From NCBI RefSeq assembly GCF_000768675.1, contig NZ_AVPI01000019.1, positions 1-64,000 on the forward strand: DNA of 64,000 bases. The letters run 5' to 3'. The notes beneath the pieces were generated by a model that had not been told where the DNA came from, did no database searches, and saw nothing but the letters and a program-made list of their open reading frames with translations. Position numbers and translations under genes: made by a program. The DNA is from Knoellia flava TL1. Lineage in GTDB: Bacteria > Actinomycetota > Actinomycetes > Actinomycetales > Dermatophilaceae. The first letter of the stretch is position 1, and every line of letters begins with the position of its first letter. Positions 54,906 through 63,034 of the stretch are shown in pieces.

Positions 54906-55562
54906 ATGCCATCCGCTCCCACCCTCGCCGCCTTCGCCGGCGCGTCGGTCCTGCTCATCCTCTTCCCCGGCCCGGCCATGCTCTTCCTCGTCGCCCGGGG
55001 TGCCGCGGGTGGGCGGCGCGTCGGTGTCATGTCGGCCGTCGGCGTCGAGTCCGCGAACGCGACGTTCGTCGTGGCCACCGCCCTCGGGCTGACCGCCGTC
55101 CTCGCGACGTCGGCGCTGGCCCTGTCGGTCGTCCGCTACGTCGGTGCCGGCTACCTCGTCTGGCTCGGCATCTCGGTGCTCCGCAGCCGCGGCGCGACGG
55201 CTCCGGTCGAGATACCGACGGTGGGGCGCTCGGCGCGGCAGAGCGACTGGACGAGCTGGCGCCAGGGCTACCTCGTGGGCATCGCCAACCCGAAGGTGGC
55301 GCTGTTCTTCCTCGCCTTCTTCCCGCAGTTCCTCGACCCTGCCCGCGGCTCGATGACCTCCCAGATCATCGTGCTCGGTGCGGTCTTCGTCGCGATCGGC
55401 ATGGTCTTCGACGCGAGCTACGGCGCCCTCGCCGGAACCATCTCGACCCGGATGGCCCGACGCCGCGGCGGCAGGAGGTCGGCCAGGGGCAAGGTCGCCA
55501 TCGGCCTCACCTACATCGGGCTCGGCGGCTTCACCGCCGCCACGGGGTCACGCACCCTCTGA
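54906..55562 (+). CDS. LysE/RhtB-family exporter
   Basis: 218 aa with six hydrophobic segments. N-terminal FAGASVLLILFPGPAMLFLVARGAAGG with the family PGP(A/N) motif, GAGYLVWLGISVLRS, and YLVGIANPKVALFFLAFFPQFLDP (the conserved NPK). It exports amino acids or derivatives; the substrate is unknown. The start ATG lies inside a GTATGCC motif (54904-54910), and no clear ribosome-binding site is seen. Confidence 0.9.
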   Translation: MPSAPTLAAFAGASVLLILFPGPAMLFLVARGAAGGRRVGVMSAVGVESANATFVVATALGLTAVLATSALALSVVRYVGAGYLVWLGISVLRSRGATAPVEIPTVGRSARQSDWTSWRQGYLVGIANPKVALFFLAFFPQFLDPARGSMTSQIIVLGAVFVAIGMVFDASYGALAGTISTRMARRRGGRRSARGKVAIGLTYIGLGGFTAATGSRTL

Positions 55563-55584
55563 GTCCGGGGGTCGCCGCTCGGCG

Positions 55585-56025
55585 TCAGGTGCCGCTGGCA
55601 CGCGGCAGGTCGGCCATGCCGTAGGCCTGCGTCGGCGTGATCGTGAGGACCACGCGCCTCTCCTCGACCATCGCGCGGCGGTAGGCGTCCCAGTCCTCGT
55701 GCTCACCGGCGAGCGCGCGGTAGAGGTCGACGAGCGCGTCGGCCACCTCGTCGTCGGGGCTCGACGCGGGTTCGGTGACGGAGGCCGTCCCCTCGAGGAC
55801 GGCATACGAGAAGAAGGAGCTGCCGTTGACGTGGAGCGCGGTCCACGGCTCGCGCGCGACGTTCTTGACCTTGGCGCGGCCGGCGGTCGTCGAGATCGCG
55901 ATCGTGCCGTCCTCGCCGACGTGGTGCAGCACGTTGGACAGCTGCGGCCTCCCGTCCCGGCGGATCGTCGTGAGCACGGACTCGCGTCCGCTGCGGGCGA
56001 AGGCCAATGCCTCGTCGATGTCCAT
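55585..56025 (-). CDS. PPOX-class F420-dependent (flavin reductase-like) protein
   Basis: 146 aa. The split-barrel fold of pyridoxamine-phosphate-oxidase-like proteins: [47 protein letters not shown] and [15 protein letters not shown]. This pattern matches the F420-binding PPOX group of actinobacteria, which reduce or bind F420 or flavin. The actual substrate is unknown. It converges with the LysE gene at 22 nt. Confidence 0.88.
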   Translation of the reverse strand: MDIDEALAFARSGRESVLTTIRRDGRPQLSNVLHHVGEDGTIAISTTAGRAKVKNVAREPWTALHVNGSSFFSYAVLEGTASVTEPASSPDDEVADALVDLYRALAGEHEDWDAYRRAMVEERRVVLTITPTQAYGMADLPRASGT

Positions 56026-56087
56026 GCCTGCACCAACAGCCCCTCGTTCGACGCTGTTCCGTGGGTCAGGGGCGGATCACGGCTCGC

Positions 56088-56504
56088 TCAGCGGCGGACG
56101 ATGACGGTGCCGGCGAGGGCGTCGTGGAAGCCGCGGCCGTCGCGCGCGCTGAGGACGGCCGGGACGAAGAGGCAGAGCAGCAGCGTGCGGACGACGACCT
56201 GAAGCGGGAACGAGCCCGGCTTGACCTGCAGCACCTGCAGCCGCATGAGGGCGTGGCCCGGAGTCGCGGCGAACGCCGTGACCGTGAGGATGTTGAGCAC
56301 GGCGAGCAGGCCGAGCGGCACGAACGCCTGCGCCCCCCCGGCGCCGAGGTCGGCCCCGAAGGCGAAGCGGGCGAGGACCTGGACCAGCACCCAGTCGACG
56401 AGCAGACCCAGGGCCCGGCGCCACAACGGAGCCATCGACCCGGGTCCGCCGGCCGGGAGGCCGAGCTGTTCGCCGGCATACGACGGCTCGTGTTCGGTGC
56501 TCAC
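56088..56504 (-). CDS. RDD-family membrane protein
   Basis: 138 aa. The RDD domain opens with [21 protein letters not shown] (the Arg and Asp of the name), with further helices (~62-82, ~105-122) and [14 protein letters not shown] at the end. Its divergent position next to glnA is conserved in actinobacteria. Ion transport has been proposed for some RDD proteins; not shown here. GTG start with TACAGT 6 nt upstream. Confidence 0.9.
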   Translation of the reverse strand: MSTEHEPSYAGEQLGLPAGGPGSMAPLWRRALGLLVDWVLVQVLARFAFGADLGAGGAQAFVPLGLLAVLNILTVTAFAATPGHALMRLQVLQVKPGSFPLQVVVRTLLLCLFVPAVLSARDGRGFHDALAGTVIVRR

Positions 56505-56510
56505 ACGAGG

Positions 56511-56516
56511 ACTGTA
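56511..56516 (-). promoter_or_regulatory. -10 element TACAGT of the RDD gene (leaderless)
   Basis: TAnnnT hexamer 6 nt before the GTG at 56504. Confidence 0.6.
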
Positions 56517-56568
56517 TGCGGCGCCACTCTGGACGCCTCGGACGGGTCGTCGAGGTGTCTGGCAGGGT

Positions 56569-56606
56569 GTAACACCGGTGAAACATTCGGGTCATGGACG
56601 GGAAAC
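56569..56606 (+). promoter_or_regulatory. GlnR-type box upstream of glnA
   Basis: GTAAC-N6-GAAAC-N6-GTCAT-N6-GAAAC at 56569-56606: two complete half-site pairs with exact 6-nt spacing, matching the GlnR consensus gTnAc-n6-GaAAc-n6-GtnAc-n6-GAAAc in all but one base of the third element. A TAGGGT -10 lies at 56617-56622, so the second pair overlaps the -35 region. It marks glnA as under nitrogen control. No glnR gene is in the window. Confidence 0.85.
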
Positions 56607-56616
56607 CGCACGCCTC

Positions 56617-56622
56617 TAGGGT
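56617..56622 (+). promoter_or_regulatory. -10 element TAGGGT of glnA
   Basis: Predicts a start near 56629 and a leader of about 47 nt that carries the TAGGAGG ribosome-binding site (56662-56668). Confidence 0.6.
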
Positions 56623-56675
56623 TCTCGACATGTCCGGGCACCGCCCGCCGTTCCCTTTGCCTAGGAGGCCCCACG

Positions 56676-58100
56676 TTGTTCAGCTCTGCTGACGAGGTCC
56701 TGTCGTTCATCAAGGACGAGGACGTCAAGTTCGTCGACATCCGTTTCTGCGACCTCCCCGGTGTCATGCAGCACTTCAACGTGCCGGCCGAGACCGTCGA
56801 CGAGGACTTCTTCACCAACGGCCAGGCCTTCGACGGCTCGTCGATCCGCGGCTTCCAGGCGATCCACGAGTCCGACATGAAGCTCATCCCGGACCCGTCC
56901 TCGGCGTACCTCGACCCGTTCCGTGAGCACAAGACGCTCATCATGAACTTCTCGATCGTCGACCCGTTCACCGACGAGCCCTACAGCCGCGACCCGCGCA
57001 ACATCGCCGCCAAGGCCGAGGCCTACCTCGTCTCGACGGGCATCGCGGACACCGCCTACTTCGGCGCCGAGGCCGAGTTCTACGTCTTCGACGACGTCCG
57101 CTTCGAGACCAAGGCCAACGCCGGCTACTACTTCATCGACTCCGTCGAGGCCGCGTGGAACACCGGTCGCGAGGAGGAGGGCGGCAACAAGGGCTACAAG
57201 ACCCGTTACAAGGGCGGCTACTTCCCCGTCCCGCCGGTCGACCACTTCGCCGACGTCCGCGACAACATCTGCCTCAACCTCGACAAGGTCGGCATCAAGG
57301 TCGAGCGCAGCCACCACGAGGTCGGCACCGCGGGCCAGCAGGAGATCAACTACCGCTTCGACACGCTGCTCGCCTCCGGCGACGACATGATGAAGTTCAA
57401 GTACGTCGTCAAGAACTCGGTGTGGCAGGGGGGCAAGACCGCGACCTTCATGCCGAAGCCGATCTTCGGTGACAACGGCTCGGGCATGCACACCCACCAG
57501 TCGCTCTGGAAGGACGGCGAGCCGCTCTTCTACGACGAGCGCGGCTACGGCGGTCTGTCCGACATCGCGCGCTGGTACATCGGTGGCCTGCTCAAGCATG
57601 CCCCCGCCGTCCTCGCGTTCACGAACCCGACGGTGAACTCCTACCACCGCCTGGTCCCGGGCTACGAGGCGCCGGTCAACCTCGTCTACTCGGCGCGCAA
57701 CCGCTCCGCCTGCGTCCGCATCCCGATCGCCGGTGACTCGCCCAAGGCCAAGCGCATCGAGTTCCGCATCCCGGACCCTTCGTGCAACCCGTACCTCGCG
57801 TTCGCGGCGCAGCTCATGGCCGGTCTCGACGGCATCCGCAACCGCATCGAGCCGCCGGAGCCGGTGGACAAGGACCTCTACGAGCTCCCGCCGGAGGAGC
57901 ACGAGGCCATCGAGCAGGTCCCCGGCTCGCTGCCCGCCGTCCTCGACGCGCTCGAGGCCGACCACGAGTTCCTCCTCGAGGGTGACGTCTTCACCAAGGA
58001 CCTCATCGAGACCTGGATCGAGTGGAAGCGCAAGAACGAGGTCGACCCGATCCGCTTCCGCCCGCACCCGCACGAGTTCGAGATGTACTTCGACATCTGA
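56676..58100 (+). CDS. glnA: Glutamine synthetase type I
   Basis: 474 aa. Makes glutamine from glutamate, ammonia and ATP. Seen: the beta-grasp start, [10 protein letters not shown] (latch/D-loop), [10 protein letters not shown] (metal Glu), [23 protein letters not shown] and [35 protein letters not shown]. The adenylylation Tyr is present in [10 protein letters not shown]. This is the GSI-beta form. It starts at a TTG with a strong TAGGAGG site 7 nt upstream. GlnR-type control is seen upstream and a long hairpin follows the stop. Confidence 0.97.
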   Translation: MFSSADEVLSFIKDEDVKFVDIRFCDLPGVMQHFNVPAETVDEDFFTNGQAFDGSSIRGFQAIHESDMKLIPDPSSAYLDPFREHKTLIMNFSIVDPFTDEPYSRDPRNIAAKAEAYLVSTGIADTAYFGAEAEFYVFDDVRFETKANAGYYFIDSVEAAWNTGREEEGGNKGYKTRYKGGYFPVPPVDHFADVRDNICLNLDKVGIKVERSHHEVGTAGQQEINYRFDTLLASGDDMMKFKYVVKNSVWQGGKTATFMPKPIFGDNGSGMHTHQSLWKDGEPLFYDERGYGGLSDIARWYIGGLLKHAPAVLAFTNPTVNSYHRLVPGYEAPVNLVYSARNRSACVRIPIAGDSPKAKRIEFRIPDPSCNPYLAFAAQLMAGLDGIRNRIEPPEPVDKDLYELPPEEHEAIEQVPGSLPAVLDALEADHEFLLEGDVFTKDLIETWIEWKRKNEVDPIRFRPHPHEFEMYFDI

Positions 58101-58101
58101 G

Positions 58102-58173
58102 CTTTTGCTCCCCATGAGGGAACGTTGAGGGTCCGGAGGGAACATTTCCCTCCGGACCCTCGGTCTTTCCTCC
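58102..58173. repeat. Dispersed long hairpin element, copy 2
   Basis: Left arm 58102-58141 begins TTTTGCTCCCCATGAGGG as in copy 1 (11704-11788). The inner stem GAGGGTCCGGAGGG with its complement is a perfect 14 bp. The outer right arm is lost: it diverges after CGGACCCTC and runs into TCCGTATGCCGTCC. It probably terminates glnA. Confidence 0.85.
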
Positions 58174-58198
58174 GTATGCCGTCCGCCCAGGGCCTGGG

Positions 58199-58720
58199 GA
58201 CCTCACCAGGAGCACGAGACGGCGGCGGCGGTTGGCGGTCGTCTGCGTGAGCAGGGGTTCGACGTCTCCGAGGGTGTCGGCGGCACCGGCGTCGTGGGCG
58301 TCCTGCGCAACGGTCACGGACCGTCCGGCTGCTGCGCACCGACATGGACGCGCTGCTGGCGTGCGGGGACACCGGGCTCGACTGCGCCAGCACGGTGACG
58401 GCGCCCTCGAGCGGCGCTGAGGGTGCCGACCGGGTTCCGGTCATGCGCGCCTGCGGGCACGACGCCACGTCACCTGCCTCGACGAGGTCGTGGGCGCGGT
58501 CGACGTCGCGATGGCCCAACATGTCCTGCCGGGAGTCGAGTGAACCGTGGTGACGCGCACCGGACCGGTGCTTTCGGCGTCGGACAGCATGCGGGTCACC
58601 GTCCACGGCCGAGGCGCACCTAGGTCCATGCCCTCCGAGGTGGGTGTCGCCGAGCTCGTCGCCGGCGTGTGCTTCGGCATCCGGGTCGCCGGCATCCGGT
58701 TCGACCTCAATGCTCCATGA
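58199..58720 (+). pseudogene. Decayed M20D-type amidohydrolase
   Basis: Fragments of one amidohydrolase appear in order but in different frames: HQEHETAAAVGGRLREQGFDV...VVGVLRNGHGP (58204-58320), a shift to RLLRTDMDALL (to ~58360), RVPVMRACGHDA (with the catalytic His-Asp, to ~58465), then another shift to HVTCL joined directly to DEVVGAVDVAMAQHVLPG by a deletion, a stop, and TRTGPVLSASDSMRVTVHGRGA (~58555-58615). The N-terminal methionine and C-terminal third are missing. This region separates glnA from the DUF1918 gene and holds no intact gene. Confidence 0.85.
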
Positions 58721-58828
58721 GCGCCCGGGGCCGCGCGCGAGTGACGCCCTTCGCGCGGGACCTTCGACCCCTCCGCGGCGCCCGTCAACGGAGGATGCTG
58801 AAGGTCTCGGACGGAGAAGGAGGACGCC

Positions 58829-59365
58829 ATGCGAGCGCTGCCCGGAGACCACATCATCCTTGCGACCCCGACCATCGAGGGAGCCCTGCGGGAGGGGGAG
58901 GTGGTCGAGACCCGCGGCGCCGACGGCCAGCCTCCCTACCTCGTGCGGTGGACCGACGGCCACGAGGGGCTGCTCTATCCCGGACCGGGTTCGGTCCTGC
59001 GGATCGACCCGGCCCACGGCGAGGCCCCCGCCCCCACCACGGCCGCGAGGGCGGCGGAGCCGACACCCGGCCACAACCCGTCGGGGGTGCACCTGCACGC
59101 CCGCGACTGGACGGTGCGCATCAGCATCCTCGGTGACGACGACGACGCCGAGGCGCGGGTCGTCCTCATCGCCGACTCACCGCGCCACCTCACGGCGCAC
59201 GGACACAGCCACCGAAGCACCGACGACGACCCCGTGCCCGAGATCGGTGACGAGGTCGCCGTGGCGCGGGCGCTTCGCCGGCTCGCCGACCGGCTGCTCG
59301 ACACCGCCGCCGATGACATCGAGGGAGCCACCGGGGAGCACGACGTCACGCTGCGCTCCCGCTGA
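58829..59365 (+). CDS. DUF1918-DUF1876 fusion protein
   Basis: 178 aa. The N-terminal ~57 residues match DUF1918 (GALREGEVVETRGADGQPPYLVRWTDGHEGLLYPG). After a Pro/Ala linker the C-terminal part matches DUF1876 (DWTVRISILGDDDDAEARVVL...VPEIGDEVAVARALRRLADRLLDTAADDIE). DUF1876 is often a separate small protein in actinobacteria, and both families are associated with stress or dormancy (from memory). ATG with an AAGGAGGA site upstream. Confidence 0.88.
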   Translation: MRALPGDHIILATPTIEGALREGEVVETRGADGQPPYLVRWTDGHEGLLYPGPGSVLRIDPAHGEAPAPTTAARAAEPTPGHNPSGVHLHARDWTVRISILGDDDDAEARVVLIADSPRHLTAHGHSHRSTDDDPVPEIGDEVAVARALRRLADRLLDTAADDIEGATGEHDVTLRSR

Positions 59366-59407
59366 CCGAACCCTGCGCTCCGGCTGACCCGGAAGCCGGC
59401 GTCGAGG

Positions 59408-60430
59408 TCAGTCCTCGAAGAGGTCCTGGCCGTCGATGGTCTCGGCGGTCTCGTCGATCGCCTCGACGAGCGCCGTCGGCTCCGCCTCGGCCGTCGGCCG
59501 GCGGTCGAGGTGGACGCCGGCGATCATGCAGCGCACCGAGCCGCCCGCGAGCTCGATCGTCGGGATGTCGACCGCGACGATCTCGCACGACTCCTCGATC
59601 GCGGCCACCTGCTCGGGCCGCAGGCTCCGACGGGCGCGCGCCGACATCGCCATGACGTAGCGACGCTTGCCCTCCGGGGTCCGACCGCACAGCTCGACGG
59701 CGTTGCCCGCGAACTCGCGGATCTGGTCCTCGGTGAGCTCGACGATCGTGCGGCCGGTCACCGAGAGCCGCTCGCGCACCTGCTCGCGGCGCACCGCGTC
59801 GGGGATCATCTCGAGGGCGATCATCGCGACGTCGGTGCCGATGCAGGCGATGACGTTGGTGTGGTAGACCGGCACGCCCTCGGAGTCGACGGCGTCGAAG
59901 GCCATCGGCTCGTAGCCGAAGTCCGTGCAGAACCGCTCGAGCACGGCGATGTCGGCCCGGTGGCTGCGCGCCGTGTAGGCGACGCGCGACACGTGGTCGA
60001 GGACCATCGCGCCGGTCCCCTCGAGGAAGATCCCGTCGGGCTCGAGCCCGGAGTAGTCGACGATCGCCTGGACGCGGTAGTCCGACTTGAGCATCTCGAG
60101 GACGTCGGCACGCCGCTCGTGCCGCCGGTTCGAGGCATACATCGGGTAGACCGCCACGTAGCCGCCGGCGTGCGTCGAGAGCCAGTTGTTGGGGAAGACG
60201 CTGTCGGGGCGGGTGTGGTCCTCGTCGGCGAAGACGTGCACCCGGACACCGGCCTGCCTCAGGGCGTCGGCGAGGGCATCCATCTCGGCCAGCGCCGTCG
60301 CCGACACCGCCTCGTCGCTCTGCCCGGACGGGACATCGCGCTGGAACGCGTTGTCGGCGGCCGTCGCGGGGTTGGGCAGGAACTTCTCGGCGCGGACGAG
60401 GATGACAGCAGAAGGGGCCTGAGCACTCAC
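59408..60430 (-). CDS. ctlX: Arginine-deiminase-fold hydrolase (CtlX-like)
   Basis: 340 aa. A guanidino-group hydrolase fold with ILVRAEKFLPNP, the VFPNNWLSTH (substrate Asn region), LEGTGAMVLDH (catalytic Glu context), YHTNVIACIGTDVAMI (His) and a C-terminal GSVRCMIAGVH with the nucleophilic Cys. It matches citrulline-utilisation hydrolase CtlX, which forms ornithine, CO2 and ammonia from citrulline. The GTG start at 60430 is fixed by TACATT 6 nt upstream, removing 14 residues of a longer open frame. Confidence 0.85.
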   Translation of the reverse strand: MSAQAPSAVILVRAEKFLPNPATAADNAFQRDVPSGQSDEAVSATALAEMDALADALRQAGVRVHVFADEDHTRPDSVFPNNWLSTHAGGYVAVYPMYASNRRHERRADVLEMLKSDYRVQAIVDYSGLEPDGIFLEGTGAMVLDHVSRVAYTARSHRADIAVLERFCTDFGYEPMAFDAVDSEGVPVYHTNVIACIGTDVAMIALEMIPDAVRREQVRERLSVTGRTIVELTEDQIREFAGNAVELCGRTPEGKRRYVMAMSARARRSLRPEQVAAIEESCEIVAVDIPTIELAGGSVRCMIAGVHLDRRPTAEAEPTALVEAIDETAETIDGQDLFED

Positions 60431-60436
60431 GGACGG

Positions 60437-60442
60437 AATGTA
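60437..60442 (-). promoter_or_regulatory. -10 element TACATT of the ctlX gene (leaderless)
   Basis: TAnnnT hexamer 6 nt before the GTG at 60430; decides the start. Confidence 0.6.
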
Positions 60443-60557
60443 GTGCATCCCGAACGCGGCCCCGAAGCGCACCCGCTCCCGTCACCCGACGAGCCGGTAT
60501 GCCGTCCCGTCACCTCGGTGGGAGCCGCCGGGCCGGGCGCCCGGAGGCGAAGCGGCG

Positions 60558-61328
60558 TCAGAACCCGCCGAAGTCCCCTCCGCCACCGAAGTCCCCTCCG
60601 CCACCGAAGTCGCCTCCGCCACCGAAGTCCCCGCCGGCGAAGTCTCCGCCGCCGAAGTCGCTTCCACCGACGTCACCTCCGGCGGCCTCGTCCCCGGCGC
60701 CGCCGGCCTCGCTCTCGGCGTCACCACCACCATCACCACCGGCATCCGACCCTGCGTCACCCGTCGCCTCGCCGGCCTCGGCCGCCTCGGGCGAGGAGCC
60801 GTAGTCGTCGAAGAGGGCGTCTGCGATGGCGCTGCCGACGACCACGCCGGCGATCGTGCCCATCATCGAGCCCATGAGCGTGCCGCCCATGCCCATGCCG
60901 CCGCGGCCGCCGAAGGTGCGCTCGAGCGTGCCGGGCTGACGCATCTCCGCACGGGTCGCCGCCCGGGCGAGGTCCTGCGGCTCGGCGCTGCGCGGCGCCT
61001 CACCCTGCGGGGCGTCCTGCGAGAGCCCGGTGAGGACCTGCTGCCGCTGCTCTGGGGTGAGCTTGGCGAAGGCCTCGGCGTGGACCTGCTCGAGCGTCTC
61101 GGGAGGCGCGGTGCGGAGCAGGTAGCGGTAGCGCGCGATCGCCCGCGCGTCCTCGCCCTGCTCCCCACCCGAGCCCTGGAACCGTTGCCCGACTCCGGCA
61201 GATCCGGGGCCGGCGGGAACCGCGGACGGTCCGCCCTGCGCACCCCATGACCCGCCGCCGGACCCAGGCGCTCCGTGCTGGTCCTGCATCCGCGGCTCAC
61301 GCCCGAGGAGCCTGTCGAGGAAACCCAT
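60558..61328 (-). CDS. Glycine-rich protein with C-terminal GGDFGGG repeats
   Basis: 256 aa. An N-terminal basic segment (MGFLDRLLGRE), a Gly/Ser-rich linker, a helical core (~60-135: RAIARYRYLLRTAPPETLEQVHAEAFAKLTPEQRQQVLTGLS), a Gly-zipper-like hydrophobic helix (~150-175, MGGTLMGSMMGTIAGVVVG), an acidic linker, and repeats of GGGGDF to the end. The DNA encoding the tail is a 15-18-bp tandem repeat (60560-60680). Similar Gly-Asp-Phe tails occur in actinobacterial surface- or aggregation-type proteins of unknown function. AGGAGGAC precedes the ATG. Confidence 0.7.
   Translation of the reverse strand: MGFLDRLLGREPRMQDQHGAPGSGGGSWGAQGGPSAVPAGPGSAGVGQRFQGSGGEQGEDARAIARYRYLLRTAPPETLEQVHAEAFAKLTPEQRQQVLTGLSQDAPQGEAPRSAEPQDLARAATRAEMRQPGTLERTFGGRGGMGMGGTLMGSMMGTIAGVVVGSAIADALFDDYGSSPEAAEAGEATGDAGSDAGGDGGGDAESEAGGAGDEAAGGDVGGSDFGGGDFAGGDFGGGGDFGGGGDFGGGGDFGGF
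60560..60680 (+). repeat. Coding tandem repeat (CCACCGAAGTCNCCTCCG-type units)
   Basis: Consecutive 15-18-bp units encode GGGGDFG on the minus strand. Unit gain or loss would stay in frame and could change tail length. Confidence 0.8.
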
Positions 61329-61393
61329 GGTCCGTCCTCCGTCCTGTCGCGTCCGATGACGCGGCGTGCTCCCAGCATGCCCCAGCGGCACGG

Positions 61394-62158
61394 TCATCGG
61401 GTGAGCGCGAGCGACCCCAGTGCGACGAGCCAGCTGACGAAGCTGCCGACGAGGAAGTACTCGGTGACCTGGTCGATCCCGTCGCCCTTGACCGTGCCGT
61501 CGTCCTTGGCGGACTGGAGCTCGGGGAAGCGGATGAGTCCCTTGGCAGCGATGACGATGCTCGCCGCGGTCACCTGACCGGCGAGCCCGAGCCCGAGGAT
61601 GAAGGCGCGCTCCATCGGACCGAGGAGCCGCCCACCCTTGAGCCTCTCGGACGGCTCGCCCTCACGCTCGGCTGGAGCGCGGGACGACGGACGCATCGCG
61701 CCGACGCTCACGAGCACGAGCCGGACGATGACGTTGCCGGTGGCGAGGTTGGCCACGAAGAGCCCGGCGACGAGCAGCACATGGTCGAGCGGGCCGTCGG
61801 CGGCGAGCGGCAGGTCTGCCCACGCGAACCAGTCCCTCAGGGGTCCGTCGGCAGGAGACGCGAAGCCCGACGTCGCCACGAGCGCCGCTGCGGTCCCACC
61901 GAGGACGAGCAGCGCCTGCGCGTGCCCGCCCCCACGGCGCAGTGACCGCTCCGAGAGCGCGACCCACCCGACGAGAGGGGCCACCGACGCGAGAAGGGCG
62001 ACGAGGTCGGCAACCCCTGTGAGGTCCGCGAGGAGCCCGACGCCGACGACCGTCACGGCGCCCACGGGCACGGCCACGCGGCGGACGGGCCGAGCGTCGA
62101 CGGCCCGGAGCAGGTCGGTGACACCCACCCCCAGCAGCCACACCGCGAGCCACGTCAC
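61394..62158 (-). CDS. SatD-associated multi-pass membrane protein
   Basis: 254 aa with about seven hydrophobic helices separated by a basic cytoplasmic loop (~150-175, SSRAPAEREGEPSERLKGGR). The later segment PMERAFILGLGLAGQVTAASIVIAAKGLIRFPEL matches the recurring membrane partner of SatD. Its ATG overlaps the satD stop by 4 nt (ATGA), so they are one operon. Function unknown. Confidence 0.8.
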   Translation of the reverse strand: MTWLAVWLLGVGVTDLLRAVDARPVRRVAVPVGAVTVVGVGLLADLTGVADLVALLASVAPLVGWVALSERSLRRGGGHAQALLVLGGTAAALVATSGFASPADGPLRDWFAWADLPLAADGPLDHVLLVAGLFVANLATGNVIVRLVLVSVGAMRPSSRAPAEREGEPSERLKGGRLLGPMERAFILGLGLAGQVTAASIVIAAKGLIRFPELQSAKDDGTVKGDGIDQVTEYFLVGSFVSWLVALGSLALTR

Positions 62159-62808
62159 GGCAGCGTCCTCAACAGCTCGTGGCAGCGCAGGATGACGGCG
62201 AGACCATCGGTCCTCACCCTCTGCGACACCGCGGACGGGGTGATCCCCTCCGCGGCGGCCAGCTCCTTCTGCGTCATCCCCTCGAGCAGTCCTCTCAACA
62301 GCCGTCCCGACCTCTCCGACAACGAGCCAACCATGTGGTCCTGACAGTGCAGCGCCGCGTCGACGGCCACCGATGTGCCGAGGTCGTCGGGCTCACCCTC
62401 CGCCAACCGGTATGCCGTGTGCACGTGGCCCAGCGCCGCCCGCCGGGCCTCCTCCTCGACCGCGACGATGGCCTCGCGGGCGGCCCACCAGGCGGGACCG
62501 TCCTTGATCCCCCGCTTCGCGTCGAGTGTCGTCGTCGCGCCCCGGCCGATTCCATAGCGCGTCTCGGCCCGCTCCCGGAGAGCGACCCGCGTGCGCAGCG
62601 CCGCCTCGAGCGCCGCACCGAGGTGCGTGTAGACACCCTGGAACTCGTCACCCACCGTGACCTCGAGGGGCTCGACGTGGTCGACCCGAGCGTTGGTGTC
62701 CGCGAGCGCCGACTCGAGGGCGCGGTGCAGCCCGCGGCGGTCGGCGCTCGACCGGGAACGGACGATGTCGCCGATGAGGACGACAGGTGAGAGCTGAACT
62801 CGTGACAT
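62155..62808 (-). CDS. satD: SatD-family protein with C-terminal helix-turn-helix
   Basis: 217 aa. N-terminal SatD domain (VVLIGDIVRSRSSADRRGLHRALESALAD, TVGDEFQGVY), a middle helical part with GPAWWAAREAIVAVEEEARRA, and a C-terminal HTH (LLRGLLEGMTQKELAAAEGITPSAVSQRVRTDG). The latter suggests DNA binding and autoregulation at the dyad upstream. SatD was named in Streptococcus for secretion and acid tolerance; the role here is unknown. TATGAT 6 nt upstream of the ATG indicates a leaderless mRNA. Confidence 0.85.
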   Translation of the reverse strand: MSRVQLSPVVLIGDIVRSRSSADRRGLHRALESALADTNARVDHVEPLEVTVGDEFQGVYTHLGAALEAALRTRVALRERAETRYGIGRGATTTLDAKRGIKDGPAWWAAREAIVAVEEEARRAALGHVHTAYRLAEGEPDDLGTSVAVDAALHCQDHMVGSLSERSGRLLRGLLEGMTQKELAAAEGITPSAVSQRVRTDGLAVILRCHELLRTLP

Positions 62809-62848
62809 ATCCAGATCATACCTTCATTCGACCATAATGCAGATATGT
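62805..62848. promoter_or_regulatory. AT-rich dyad at the satD promoter
   Basis: The half-sites ACATATC (62805-62811) and GATATGT (62842-62848) lie 30 nt apart in inverted orientation around the satD start and its TATGAT -10 (62815-62820). A CATAAT at 62833-62838 points the other way. The segment is distinctly AT-rich compared with its surroundings, and may be the operator of the SatD HTH domain. Confidence 0.55.
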
Positions 62849-63034
62849 ACTTCATCCACGGTCAATGAAGCCCTCGCCTCAACTCCGGCCGGGCCGATGC
62901 GCGCGTCGGGCGGCGCGGCCTCGTCCCGTGGGTCCAGAATGAGGGGTACGGACCGACGAGGTCCGCGACGACGGGACCACGGTCCCCGGGCCCGAGGGTT
63001 CCCGCCGCCTGACCACCGAGTTCGTGGAGGCGTC

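Noticed and set aside
60560-60680. CRISPR-like array of short repeats
   Set aside because: Units are contiguous, 15-18 bp without spacers, and encode the GGGGDF tail of a protein.
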